Source: Elymus sibiricus (lineage: Eukaryota; Streptophyta; Magnoliopsida; Poales; Poaceae). From it: DNA of 64,000 nt. Numbering within the stretch: the stretch's first letter is position 1; each line of letters starts with the position of its first letter. Below are positions 22,451-32,472 of the stretch, piece after piece. The position numbers and the translations under genes were made by a program. The stretch is from NCBI GenBank assembly GCA_039707655.1, contig CM077676.1, forward strand, positions 184,074,936 to 184,138,935. Direction: 5' to 3'. The notes under the pieces were generated by a model. The model worked only from the letters and a program-made list of their open reading frames with translations, made no database searches and was not told the origin of the DNA.

Positions 22451-23801
22451 TGTTGCTCAATTGCAATTTTAGCAAGTTTCTTATAGCTTGGTTTAGATTC
22501 ACACTCAGAGTCGTCATCACTGGAAGTTTCAAAGTAAGCTTCTCGTGAGGTTTCCTTTGCACCTCTTGCCATGAAGCAATAGGTGGGAGTGAAGTCATCA
22601 GCACAGTCATCATTGTTGGTGGAGATACCATTATCCTCAGTGTTGAAGATGGACTCGCTGACGTATTCAGTAGCGAGTGCAAGGCTTGCCTCACCAGTGT
22701 CTGACTCCTCCTCAGATTCCTCAGCTTGCTGATCATCATATTCCTCTTCAGAATCCATTTCCTTCCCAAGGAATGCACGAACTTTGCTAGAACAAGTTTT
22801 CTTGTGAGATGAGGACTTTGAGGACTTCTTCTTTTTGCCATCAGCCTCATCATCATCCCTGCTCTTCTTCTTCTTCTTCTTCAGTCAAAGAGGGCAGTCG
22901 GCGATGTAGTGGCCTGGCTTCTTGCATTTGTGACAGGTTCTTTTGTTGTAGTCTCGAGCAGACGCTTCTCCAGTGTTCTTTGAGTCATACTTTGAAGATT
23001 TTCCAAATCGGTTCTTCTTGGAAAACTTCTGGAACTTCTTCACCAGCATAGACAGTTCTCTGCCAATTTCCTTAGCACCATCAGAACTGCTCTCATATTC
23101 CTCTTCTTCTTCAGATGAAGAAATAGCCTTGGCTTTTGCTTTAGCCTTCAGAGCGCGAGGACGACCATAGCTGGGTCCATACATATCTCTCTTCTCTGCT
23201 TGCTGAAATTCATGTGTGTTGAGCCTCTCAAGAATGTCAGCAGGATCCAGTGACTTGTAATCAGGGCGCTCTTGTATCATCAGTGCCAAAGTGTCGAAGG
23301 AACTGTCCAGAGACCTCAGCAATTTCTTCACCACCTCATGATTGGTGATATCAGCAGCACCAAGAGTTTGAAGCTCATTGGAGATATCAGTGAGGCGGTT
23401 GAAGGTTTGCTGCACATTTTCGTTGTCGAGTCTTTTGAAGCGATTGAAGAGATTGCGCAGGACATCAACTCCGGAGTCGCGTTGAGTAGATACTCCCTCA
23501 TTAACTTTAGAGAGCCGGTCCTAGATCAGCTTTGAAGATGCCAAAGCACTCTACCATACTGGCCTTTGTTCAGATGACCACATATGATGTTCTTTGCTTG
23601 AGAGTCTAGTTGCTTGAATCTCTTCACATCAGCAGCATTGATGCTTGGTGCAATGGTGGGGACGCCATTCTAGACGACAAACCGGAGATCGTTGTCAATA
23701 GCCTCAAGATGCATTCGCATCTTGTTCTTCCAGTAGGGATAGTCTGTGCCATCGAAGATGGGGCACGCAGCGGAGACCTTGATCATTCCTGCGGTCGACA
23801 T
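22451..23801 (-). pseudogene. Element F gag, N-terminal part with CCHC knuckle
   Basis: ATG at 23801 (minus) opens MSTAGMIKVSAACPIFDGTD, followed by YWKNKMRMHLEAID; an in-frame TAG comes about 45 residues in. Later frames give FNRLTDISNELQTLGA, KLLRSLDSSFDTLALMIQ, EFQQAEKRDMYG and the zinc knuckle CHKCKKPGHYIADC, then an in-frame TGA, a Lys-rich stretch and an acidic Ser/Glu-rich tail (MDSEEEYDDQQAEE). The start lies 54 bp downstream of the primer site. The protein would package RNA; this copy is dead. Confidence 0.88.
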
Positions 23802-23854
23802 AACTAAAACTCCAGGTGGTTAAACCAAAATCACACAGAACAAGGGAGTACCTT

Positions 23855-23866
23855 GCTCTGATACCA
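23855..23866 (-). promoter_or_regulatory. Primer binding site of element F
   Basis: Minus strand reads TGGTATCAGAGC, complementary to the 3' end of initiator tRNA-Met, two bases from the LTR end. Confidence 0.9.
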
Positions 23867-23868
23867 AT

Positions 23869-25258
23869 TGAAAGCGCAGGATAACTCCCAGAGGGGGGTG
23901 AATGGGAGATTTTTAGAAATTCGTCAAATTCCGAGGACTTTGACAAAAATCAGAGTGAAGAAATAGAAACAGAATTGAAACTAAGTCTACACAGATATGG
24001 AAAGCATGCATACGAAGCATAAGCAGGTGAAGAACATGCAATCATACACACAGATAAGCACGAAGAAAATGAACTGAAGAAAATGAGACAGCATGATGAA
24101 AGTCTTCAGTTCAAATTCTTCAGAAAGGTCAGACACAAGTTCTTCAGCAGCGGAATAGTAATAAAGTCAAGGAGTGAGGAATTTGAAACCAGTAGAGCTC
24201 GACGGAGACACAGCAGTTTGGTAGACCAGTTCCAGTTGCTGTATCAACTGTACGTCTGGTTGAGGCGGCTGAGTTTTACCTCAGAGGACACTTAGTCCTC
24301 ACCGTATTCCTCTTGAGCTAAGGTCACTTAGTCCTCGCCCGATCACTCGTGGTAAGTCTTAAAGGTAGACTTCCGAAACCTTCACTGACTTGTTCACCGG
24401 CATGCCACAATTACTCTTGGGTGCTCAAAACATGACGCCTAACCATCTGGAGGAATGACAGTCCTCAAAGGTAATAGGCGTCGGATCACACAGATCAACT
24501 TCTTCAGTGATGCTCAGTCACTTAGGCTCTAGTTGGGTTTTCCTCATTTGGGTTCTCACAAAGTCGTCAGAGGAAGGGTTGCTCTCAAATGACAAGTGTC
24601 AATCTCTCTCTCGAGCAGCCAACCAACTAGTGGTTATGGGGGGTGGCTATTTATAGCCAGGAGGCAAACCGACATGAAATGTCATAAATGCCCTTCTCAG
24701 ACAAGACCGTTGTCAGGATAAGGATCCACTCGACAGTTGGCACGCAGCGCAGCAACGGTCGGAAAATTGAACTCTCAATTTCGTCAAGGCACTCAATTTC
24801 CTCACGATAGGTAGATCGCACTAGCGAAATCCTAACTCCTCAGCATGACCAAATTTGTCAGAGACCAGATGAACTTCGTCAATGTCACTGTCAAATTCGT
24901 CAGCTGTTCCAGAGATTTCCAAAGGCTTCACTCGAAGCGGCTTAGGTTTGTATTGTTTTGAGCATCGCTTTGAAGTATGAAATATGTTTCACCTTGACCC
25001 CCTTTAACAGTACGGTTTTTCCTATGACTCAAATAAGAAGAAAAAGAAACTATGAAAAAAAAGTCTTCAACCTCCAAAGTCTTCACATCAATTTCCTCAA
25101 AGGCCACACCAAATTCTTCACTTGAAGAAATACATTTTTAGGGGTCATCGTCCGTGGTTAAACCAAGTCTTCAGGGACTATTTTCTCCTGTGTACACTCA
25201 CAAACATATTATTCCCTTAACCTATTTGTCTTCAATACTCCAGAACCACTAAGGGGGC
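23869..25258 (-). repeat. 5' LTR of element F, main part
   Basis: Plus-strand start TGAAAGCGCAGG next to the primer site. It runs to 25258, where E is inserted, and finishes with 16 bp at 48384-48399 (ACTTGATGCACTTGCA), for 1406 bp in total. Contains GGGGGGTGAATGGG near its inner end, common in this lineage. Confidence 0.88.
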
Positions 25259-25296
25259 TGTAGGATCGAAAGTAAGTCTAGAGGGGGGGTGATTAG
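25259..25296 (-). repeat. 3' LTR of element E, segment 1
   Basis: First 38 bp of the LTR, cut by Angela. The sequence TGTAGGATCGAAAGTAAGTC matches 46802-46821 with one difference. Confidence 0.93.
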
Positions 25297-27159
25297 TGTT
25301 GGAAATATGCCCTAGAGGCAATAATAAATTGGTTATTATTATATTTCCTTGTTAATGATAATTGTTTATTATCCATGCTATAATTGTATTGATTGGAAAC
25401 TCAAATACATGTGTGGGTACATAGACAACACTGTGTCCCTAGTAAGCCTCTAGTTGACTAGCTTGTTGATCAAAGATGGTTAAGGTTTCCTAGCCATGGA
25501 CATGAGATGTCATTTGATAACGGGATCACATCATTAGGAGAATGATGTGATGGACAAGACCCAAACTGTAAACGTAGCATTTGATCGTGTCAGTTTATTG
25601 CTATTGTTTTCTGCATGTCAAGTATCTGTTCCTTTGACCATGAGATCATGCAACTCTCTGACACCGGAGGAATACCTTGTGTGTATCAAACGTCGCAACG
25701 TAACTGGGTGACTATAAAGGTGCTCTACAGGTATCTCCGAGGGTGTCTGTTGGGTTGGCATGGATCAAGACTGGGATTTGTTACTCCGTGTGACGGAGAG
25801 GTATCTCAGGGCCCACTCGGTAATACAACATCACAATGAGCCTTGCAAGCAATGTGACTAAAGTGTTAGCCACGAGATCTTGTATTACGGAACGAGTAAA
25901 GAGACTTGCCGGTAACGAGATTGAACTAGGTATAGTGATACCGACGATCGAATCTCGGGCAAGTAACATACCGAAGAACAAAGGGAACAGCATACGGGAT
26001 TAACTGAATCCTTGACATAGAGGTTCGACCGATAAAGATCTTCGTAGAATATGTAGGAGCCAATATGGGCATCCAGGTCCCGCTATTGGTTATTGGCCGT
26101 AGAGGTGTCTCGGTCATGTCTACATAGTTCTCGAACCCGCAGGGTCTACACACTTAACGTTTGGTGACGATTAGTATAATTGAGTTATTATGTTGGTGAC
26201 CGAAAGTTGTTCGGAGTCCCGGATAAGATCCCGGACATGACGAGGATCTCTGGAATAGTCCGGAGGTAAAGATTGATATATGTGATAATAGTGTTTTGAT
26301 CTCCGAAAGAGTTCCGGAGTTCACCGGAAGGGGTTCCGGATGTTTACCGAAGTGTTCGGGTGCAGCAACACTTTATATGAGCCAAAGGGATATAGCCCAC
26401 AAGGTATTGGAAAGTGCAAAAGTAGTTTTGCTGCCGCGTAAGCGGTACTACCGCTTGGTGAAGCGGTACTACCGCCCGAGCGGTACTACCGCTTGTGTGA
26501 AGCGGTACTACCGCCCAAGCGGTACTACCGCTTGTGTGAAGCGGTACTACCGCTTGTGCGCGGCTGTGCACGGTTCGGCAGGGATCCGAGTTGGACTCTT
26601 TCCCTGCGGGCCAAACCGACCTTGTGCGGGCAAAACCGACCCGGAGGAGGCTTTTACTCCAAGTTTAGACCCCAAGGCTCAACATATAAATAGAGGGGCA
26701 GGGCTAGCACACGGGATACATCAAGATTTCCCCAAGCCGTGTGCGGCAACCCTAACCCTCTAGTTCCTCCGTCATAATCTCCGTAGCGCTTGGCGAAGCC
26801 CTGCAGAGATTGTTCCTCACCATCATCACCACGCCGTCGTGCTGCTGGAACTCAACCACTACTTCACCATCGCTCGCTGGATCGAGGAGGTGAAGGCGTC
26901 ATCAAGCCGTACGTGTGTTGAACGCGGAGGTGCCGTCCGTTCGGCACTAGATCGGAAGGATCGTGATTGGATCGCGGGACGCTCGGCGATTTGGATCGCG
27001 AAGACGTTCGACTACATCAACCGCGTTTATTAACGCTTCCGCTTAGCGATCTACAAGGGTATGTAGATTCACTCTCCCTCTCGTAGATGCTCATCACCAT
27101 GGATAGATCTTGCGTGTGCGTAGGAAAAAATTTTGTTTCCCATGCAACGTTCCCCAACA
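25297..27159 (+). repeat. 5' LTR of Angela element
   Basis: 1863 bp. Contains six copies of a 13-bp palindrome (26442-26553) and a TATA-like ACATATAAATAG near 26682-26693. Confidence 0.97.
26442..26553 (+). repeat. Six-copy palindrome array in Angela 5' LTR
   Basis: GCGGTACTACCGC at 26442, 26463, 26480, 26502, 26519 and 26541. Each is GCGGTA-C-TACCGC, an odd palindrome. They lie about 130 bp upstream of the TATA-like box. The 3' LTR array (33618-33729) has one mutated copy. Confidence 0.92.
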
Positions 27160-27176
27160 GTGGCATCATGAGCTAG
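27160..27176 (+). promoter_or_regulatory. Primer binding region of Angela element
   Basis: GTGGCATCATGAGC follows the LTR. It resembles the initiator tRNA-Met site TGGTATCAGAGC but with changes. Many Angela copies may share this form; I cannot check. Confidence 0.65.
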
Positions 27177-28441
27177 GTCTATGCGTAGATGAGATCTCGA
27201 GTAGAACACAAACGAGTTGTGGGCGTGGGTGTATACATATTGCTTGCCGTTACTAGTTGATATTTGATTCGGCGGTACTGTGAGATGAAGCGGCCCGGAC
27301 CGACATTACGCGTACTCTTACGCGAGACAGGTTCCTTCAACTAACATGTAACTTCGTTGCATAAAGATGGCTAGCGGGTGTCTGTCTCTCTCACTTTAGT
27401 TGAATCGATTTCAATGAAGAGGGTTCTTTTAGAAGATCAAAAAGCAATCACTACACCACGTTGTGGTTTTGCGTAGGTAAGAACGGTTCTTGCAAACCCG
27501 TAGCAGCCACGTAAAATTTGCAACAACAATTAGAGGACGTCTAACTTGTTTTTGCAGGGTATGTTGTGATGTGATATGGCCAATTACATGATGAGATATA
27601 TGTGATGTATGAGATGATCATGTTTTGTATAGAATATCACGACTTGCATGTCGATGAGTACGGCAACTGGCAGGAGCCATAGAGTTGTCTTTAATTATTG
27701 TATGACCTGCGTGTCAATCATTAAGCGCTATGTAATGCTTTACTTTATCGCTAAACGTTAGCTATAGTCGTGGAAGCAACAGTCGGCGCGACAACCTTAT
27801 GGCGACACGTTGATGGAGATCAAGATGATGGAGATCATGGTGTCATGCCGGTGACGATGGAGATCATGCCGGTGCTTTGGAGATGGAGATCAAAAGCACA
27901 AGTTCATGGCCATATCATGTCACTTATGATTTGCATGTGATGTTAATCCTTTTATGCATCTTATTTTGCTTAGGACGACGGTAGCATTATAAGGTGATCC
28001 CTCACTTAAATTTCAAGATAAATTGTGTTCTCCCCAAGTGTGCACCGTTGCGAAAGTTCGTCGTTTCGAGACACGCCGTGATGATCGGGTGTGATAGACT
28101 CTACGTTCGCATACAACGGGTGTAAGCCATGTTACACGTGCGGAACACTCGGGTTAAACTTGACGAGCCTAGCATGTACAGACATGGCCTCGGAACACAA
28201 GAGACCGAAAGGTCGAACATGAGTCATATAGTAGATATGATCAACATGAAGATGTTCACCATTGAAACCACCTCAACTCACGTGATGATCGGACTTGAGT
28301 TGGTGGATTTGGATCATGTTACACTCGAATGACCGGAGGGATGTCAATTTGAGTGGGAGTTTTTTAAGTAATATGATTAACTAAACTCATTATCTAAGAA
28401 CAATAGTCTAAGTTGTCTTTGCTATATTTATGTTGTAGATC
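27177..28441 (+). other. Untranslated leader of Angela element
   Basis: About 1.26 kb without a significant ORF between primer site and gag. Long leaders with short upstream ORFs are usual for BARE-type elements. Confidence 0.8.
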
Positions 28442-29329
28442 ATGGCTCGCGCAGTAGCACCCCTGAATTTTAATGCGTTCCTAGAGAAAGCTAAGTTGAA
28501 AGATGATGGAAGTAACTTTGTGGACTGGGCCCGTAATCTAAGGATTATCCTTACGGCTTCCCAGAAGGCTTATGTCCTTGATGCACCGCTTGGTGATCCA
28601 CCCGCTCCAGTTGAGTCTCTAGACGTTGTGAACGCCTGGCAGGCTCGTTCTGATGATTACTCAATAGTTCAATGTGCAATGTTGTATGGCTTAGAACCGG
28701 GACTTCAAAGACGTTTTGAACGTCATGGAGCATATGAGATGTTCCAGGAGTTGAAGTTTATCTTTCAGAAGAATGCCCGGATCGAGAGATATGAGATCTC
28801 CGATAAGTTCTATGCTTGCAAGATGGAGGAGAACGGGTCTATCAGTGATCACGTGCTCAGAATGTCTGGGTACTCCACCCGTCTGGCTGAGTTAGGGATG
28901 CCCCTTCCGCCAGAGGCTATCACTGACAGAGTTCTTCAATCATTGCCACCTAGCTACAAGAGCTTCGTGTTGAACTATAACATGCACGGGATGAACAAGT
29001 CAGTCGCCGAGCTGTTTGCGATGCTGAAAGCCGCTGAGTCTGAAATTCAGAAGGAGCATCAAGTGTTGATGGTCAATAAAACCACTAGTTTCAAGAAAAA
29101 TGGCAAGGGTAAGAAGGGTAACTCCAAGCAGAGTGGCAAAGCAGTTGCTCCTCTCGTGAAGAAACCCAAGGCTGGACCCAAACCAGAAACTGTGTGTTTT
29201 CATTGCAAGGGAACTGGACACTGGAAGCGGAATTGCCCCAAGTATTTGGCTGACAAGAAGGCGGCCAACAACAAACAAGGTATATATGATATACATGTTA
29301 TTTGTGTACCTTACCAACTCTCGTTGTAG
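28442..29329 (+). CDS. gag: Angela gag
   Basis: ATG at 28442 opens MARAVAPLNFNAFLEKAKL, the family start. The 295-residue frame includes NFVDWARNLRIIL, the gag core (YEMFQELKFIFQ, EISDKFYACKMEENGSISDH, LPPSYKSFVLNY) and the zinc knuckle CFHCKGTGHWKRNC near residues 256-269. After the knuckle it reads YDIHVI and then leaves the pol frame: relative to the family, about two bases are missing near 29302, so gag and protease are out of frame. The protein forms the virus-like particle and binds RNA. Whether this break is a defect or a tolerated expression device cannot be decided from one copy. Confidence 0.93.
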   Translation: MARAVAPLNFNAFLEKAKLKDDGSNFVDWARNLRIILTASQKAYVLDAPLGDPPAPVESLDVVNAWQARSDDYSIVQCAMLYGLEPGLQRRFERHGAYEMFQELKFIFQKNARIERYEISDKFYACKMEENGSISDHVLRMSGYSTRLAELGMPLPPEAITDRVLQSLPPSYKSFVLNYNMHGMNKSVAELFAMLKAAESEIQKEHQVLMVNKTTSFKKNGKGKKGNSKQSGKAVAPLVKKPKAGPKPETVCFHCKGTGHWKRNCPKYLADKKAANNKQGIYDIHVICVPYQLSL

Positions 29330-31592
29330 TGCCTGGGTATTTGATACCGGTGCGGTTGCTCATATTTGCAACTCAAAACAGGAACTGCGGAATAGACGGA
29401 GGCTGGCAAAGGACGAAGTGACGATGCGCGTGGGAAATGGTTCCAAGGTTGATGTGATCGCCGTCGGCACGCTCGCTCTTCGATTACCGTCGGGATTAGT
29501 GATGAACCTAAATAAGTGTTATTTGGTGCCTGCGTTAAGCATGAACATTATATCTGGATCTTGTTTATTGCGAGACGGTTACTCATTTAAATCAGAGAAT
29601 AATGGTTGTTCTATTTATATGAGTAATATCTTTTATGGTCATGCACCCAATGTGAGGGGTTTATTCTTGTTGAATCTCGATAGTAATGATACACATGTTC
29701 ATAACATTGATGCCAAAAGATATAGAATTGATAATGATAATACCACTTTCTTGTGGCACTGCCGTTTAGGTCATATTGGCGTAAAACGCATGAAGAAGCT
29801 CCATACTGATGGACTTTTGGAGTCACTTGATTTTGAATCACTTGACACATGTGAGCCATGCCTCATGGGCAAGATGACTAAAACGCCGTTCTCTGGAACA
29901 ATGGAACGGGCAAGTGACTTATTGGAAATCATACATACTGATGTGTGCGGTCCGATGAGTATTGAGGCGCGCGGTGGTTATCGTTACTTTCTCACCTTCA
30001 CTGATGACTTAAGTAGATATGGGTATATTTACTTAATGAAACACAAGTCTGAAACATTTGAAAAGTTCAAACAATTTCAGAGTGAAGTTGAGAATCATCG
30101 TAACAAGAAGATTAAATTCCTACGATCTGATCGAGGAGGAGAATATCTGAGTTATGAGTTTGGCAGTCACTTAAGACAGTGTGGAATTGTTTCACAATTA
30201 ACACCGCCTGGAACACCACAGCGTAATGGTGTGTCCGAACGTCGTAATCGAACCTTATTGGATATGGTGCGATCTATGATGTCTCTTGCCGATTTGCCGC
30301 TATCGTTTTGGGGTTATGCATTAGAGACAGCTGCATTCACTTTAAATAGGGCACCATCGAAATCCGTTGAGACGACGCCATATGAACTTTGGTTTGGCAA
30401 GAAGCCAAAGCTGTCGTTTCTTAAAGTTTGGGGATGTGATGCTTATGTCAAAAAGCTTCAGCCTGAAAAGCTGGAACCCAAAGCGGAGAAATGCGTCTTC
30501 ATAGGATACCCAAAAGAGACAGTTGGGTATACCTTCTACCTCAGATCCGAAGGCAAAGTGTTTGTCGCTAAAAACGGAACATTTCTTGAGAAAGAGTTTC
30601 TCTCGAAAGAATTGAGTGGGAGGAAGATAGAACTTGATGAGGTTGTTGAACCTTTACTTCAACCTGAGAGTAGCGCAGCGCAGAAAGTTGTTTCTGTGGA
30701 GCCTACATTAGCTGAAGAGGAAGTTAATGATGATGATCATGAAGCTTTGGATCAAGTTGCTATCGAACCTCGTAGGTCGACAAGGACGCGTACTGCTCCC
30801 GAGTGGTACGGCAACCCTGTCTTAGAGGTCATGTTGTTAGACAACGATGAACCTACGAGCTATGGAGAAGCGATGATGGGCCCGGATTCCGAGAAATGGT
30901 TAGAGGCCATGAAATCCGAGATGGGATCCATGTATGAAAACAAAGTATGGACTTTGGAAGTATTACCTGAAGGGCGTAAGGCCATTCAGAACAAATGGAT
31001 CTTTAAGAGGAAGACGGACGCGGACGGTAATGTCACCGTCTATAAAGCTCGACTTGTGGCAAAGGGTTTTTCACAAGTTCAAGGAGTTGACTACGATGAG
31101 ACCTTCTCACCCGTAGCGATGCTTAAGTCCGTCAGAATCATGTTAGCAATAGCTGCCTTTTTCGATTATGAAATTTGGCAGATGGATGTCAAAACAGCGT
31201 TCCTTAACGGTTACCTTAAGGAAGAGTTGTATATGATACAACCAGAAGGTTTTGTCGATCCAGAGAATGCTGACAAAGTTTGCAAACTCCAGCGATCCAT
31301 TTATGGACTGGTGCAAGCATCTCGGAGTTGGAATCTTCGTTTTGATGAGGTGATCAAAGCGTTCGAGTTTATACAAGTTTACGGAGAAGCTTGTATTTAC
31401 AAGAAAGTGAGTGGGAGCTCTATAGCGTTTCTAATCTTATATGTGGATGACATATTGCTGATTGGAAACAATATAGAAATGCTGGAAAGCGTAAAGGAAT
31501 ATTTGAACAAGAGTTTTTCAATGAAGGACCTAGGAGAAGCTGCTTTCATATTAGGCATCAAGATCTATAGAGATAGATCGAGACGCTTATAG
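29286..31592 (+). CDS. pol: Angela pol: protease, integrase, RT
   Basis: 768 residues in the frame shown; the true polyprotein would continue from gag. Protease VFDTGAVAHIC near residues 18-28. Integrase zinc finger LWHCRLGH at about 155-163 with CEPC near 189, then HTDVCGP, LRSDRGGEY and GVSERRNRTL as the D-D-E core, and FLKVWGCDAYV near 378. RT begins near 525 with YGEAMMGPDSEKWLEAMKSE, followed by KARLVAKGFSQ, QMDVKTAFLNG and the intact catalytic YVDD at 719-722. It stops at 31592 after IYRDRSRRL because one base is missing near 31588; the family sequence continues into RNase H. Apart from that it looks well preserved. Confidence 0.95.
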   Translation: MIYMLFVYLTNSRCSAWVFDTGAVAHICNSKQELRNRRRLAKDEVTMRVGNGSKVDVIAVGTLALRLPSGLVMNLNKCYLVPALSMNIISGSCLLRDGYSFKSENNGCSIYMSNIFYGHAPNVRGLFLLNLDSNDTHVHNIDAKRYRIDNDNTTFLWHCRLGHIGVKRMKKLHTDGLLESLDFESLDTCEPCLMGKMTKTPFSGTMERASDLLEIIHTDVCGPMSIEARGGYRYFLTFTDDLSRYGYIYLMKHKSETFEKFKQFQSEVENHRNKKIKFLRSDRGGEYLSYEFGSHLRQCGIVSQLTPPGTPQRNGVSERRNRTLLDMVRSMMSLADLPLSFWGYALETAAFTLNRAPSKSVETTPYELWFGKKPKLSFLKVWGCDAYVKKLQPEKLEPKAEKCVFIGYPKETVGYTFYLRSEGKVFVAKNGTFLEKEFLSKELSGRKIELDEVVEPLLQPESSAAQKVVSVEPTLAEEEVNDDDHEALDQVAIEPRRSTRTRTAPEWYGNPVLEVMLLDNDEPTSYGEAMMGPDSEKWLEAMKSEMGSMYENKVWTLEVLPEGRKAIQNKWIFKRKTDADGNVTVYKARLVAKGFSQVQGVDYDETFSPVAMLKSVRIMLAIAAFFDYEIWQMDVKTAFLNGYLKEELYMIQPEGFVDPENADKVCKLQRSIYGLVQASRSWNLRFDEVIKAFEFIQVYGEACIYKKVSGSSIAFLILYVDDILLIGNNIEMLESVKEYLNKSFSMKDLGEAAFILGIKIYRDRSRRL

Positions 31593-32422
31593 GACTTTCA
31601 CAAAGCACATACCTTGATAAGATTTTGAAGAAGTTCAAAATGGATCAGTCCAAGAAGGGGTTCTTGCCTGTTTTGCAAGGTGTGAAGTTGAGTAAGACTC
31701 AATGCCCAGTGACTGCAGAAGATAGAGAAAAGATGAGTGTCATCCCCTATGCTTCAGCCATAGGCTCTATTATGTATGCAATGCTGTGCACAAGACCCGA
31801 TGTCAGCCTTGCCATAAGTATGGCCGGAAGGTTTCAAAGTGATCCAGGAATGGAACACTGGACGGCGGTCAAGAATATCCTGAAATACCTGAAAAGGACT
31901 AAGGACATGTTTCTCGTTTATGGAGGTGATCAAGAGCTCGTCGTAAAGGGTTACGTCGATGCAAGCTTTGACACTGATCCGGATGACTCTAAGTCGCAAA
32001 CCGGATACGTATTTATTCTTAATGGGGGTGCGGTTAGCTGGTGCAGTTCCAAGCAAAGCGTGGTAGCTGATTCTACATGCGAAGCGGAGTACATCGCTGC
32101 CTCGGAGGCGGCGAAGGATGGTGTCTGGATGAAGGAGTTCATGACAGATCTTGGAGTAGTGCCAAGTGCACTTAACCCAATGACTCTGTTTTGTGATAAT
32201 ACTGGTGCCATTGCTCTAGCCAAGGAACCAAGATTTCACAAGAGGACCAGACACATAAAGCGACGTTTCAATTCCATCCGCGATTACATCAAGGAGGACG
32301 ACATAAATATTTGCAAAGTACACACGGATCTAAATGTTGCAGATCCGATGACTAAACCTCTTCCAAGGGCTAAACATGAACAACACCAGAACTGCATGGG
32401 TGTTCGATTCATTACAATGTAA
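31593..32422 (+). pseudogene. Angela pol: RNase H part, out of frame with RT
   Basis: From 31625 the frame reads MDQSKKGFLPVLQGVKL, CTRPDVSLAISMAGRFQ, GYVDASFDTDPDD, SKSQTGYVF, CEAEYIAASEAAKDG, CDNTGAIALAKEP and ADPMTKPLPRAKHEQH, ending MGVRFITM at the stop 32420-32422. All RNase H blocks (D-E-D) are present. It belongs to the same polyprotein as the RT but is separated by the one-base deletion near 31588. Confidence 0.92.
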
Positions 32423-32462
32423 ATCACATAGTGATGTGAACTAGATTATTGACTCTAGTGCA

Positions 32463-32472
32463 AGTGGGAGAC
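32463..32472 (+). promoter_or_regulatory. Polypurine tract of Angela element
   Basis: AGTGGGAGAC directly before the 3' LTR start TGTTGGAA. Confidence 0.85.

Noticed and set aside
26442..26553. Regularly spaced repeats as a CRISPR-like array
   Set aside because: Units are 13-bp palindromes with 4-9 bp spacers inside a plant LTR and are repeated in the other LTR.
26296..26763. 155-residue ORF in the Angela LTR (and copy at 33472-33939)
   Set aside because: It is generated by the palindrome array and occurs in both LTRs; no support as a protein.
29280..29329. A 50-nt GT...AG interval at the gag-pol border as an intron
   Set aside because: It is very short for a plant intron, and its removal does not bring gag into the protease frame (a length of 3n+1 would be needed).
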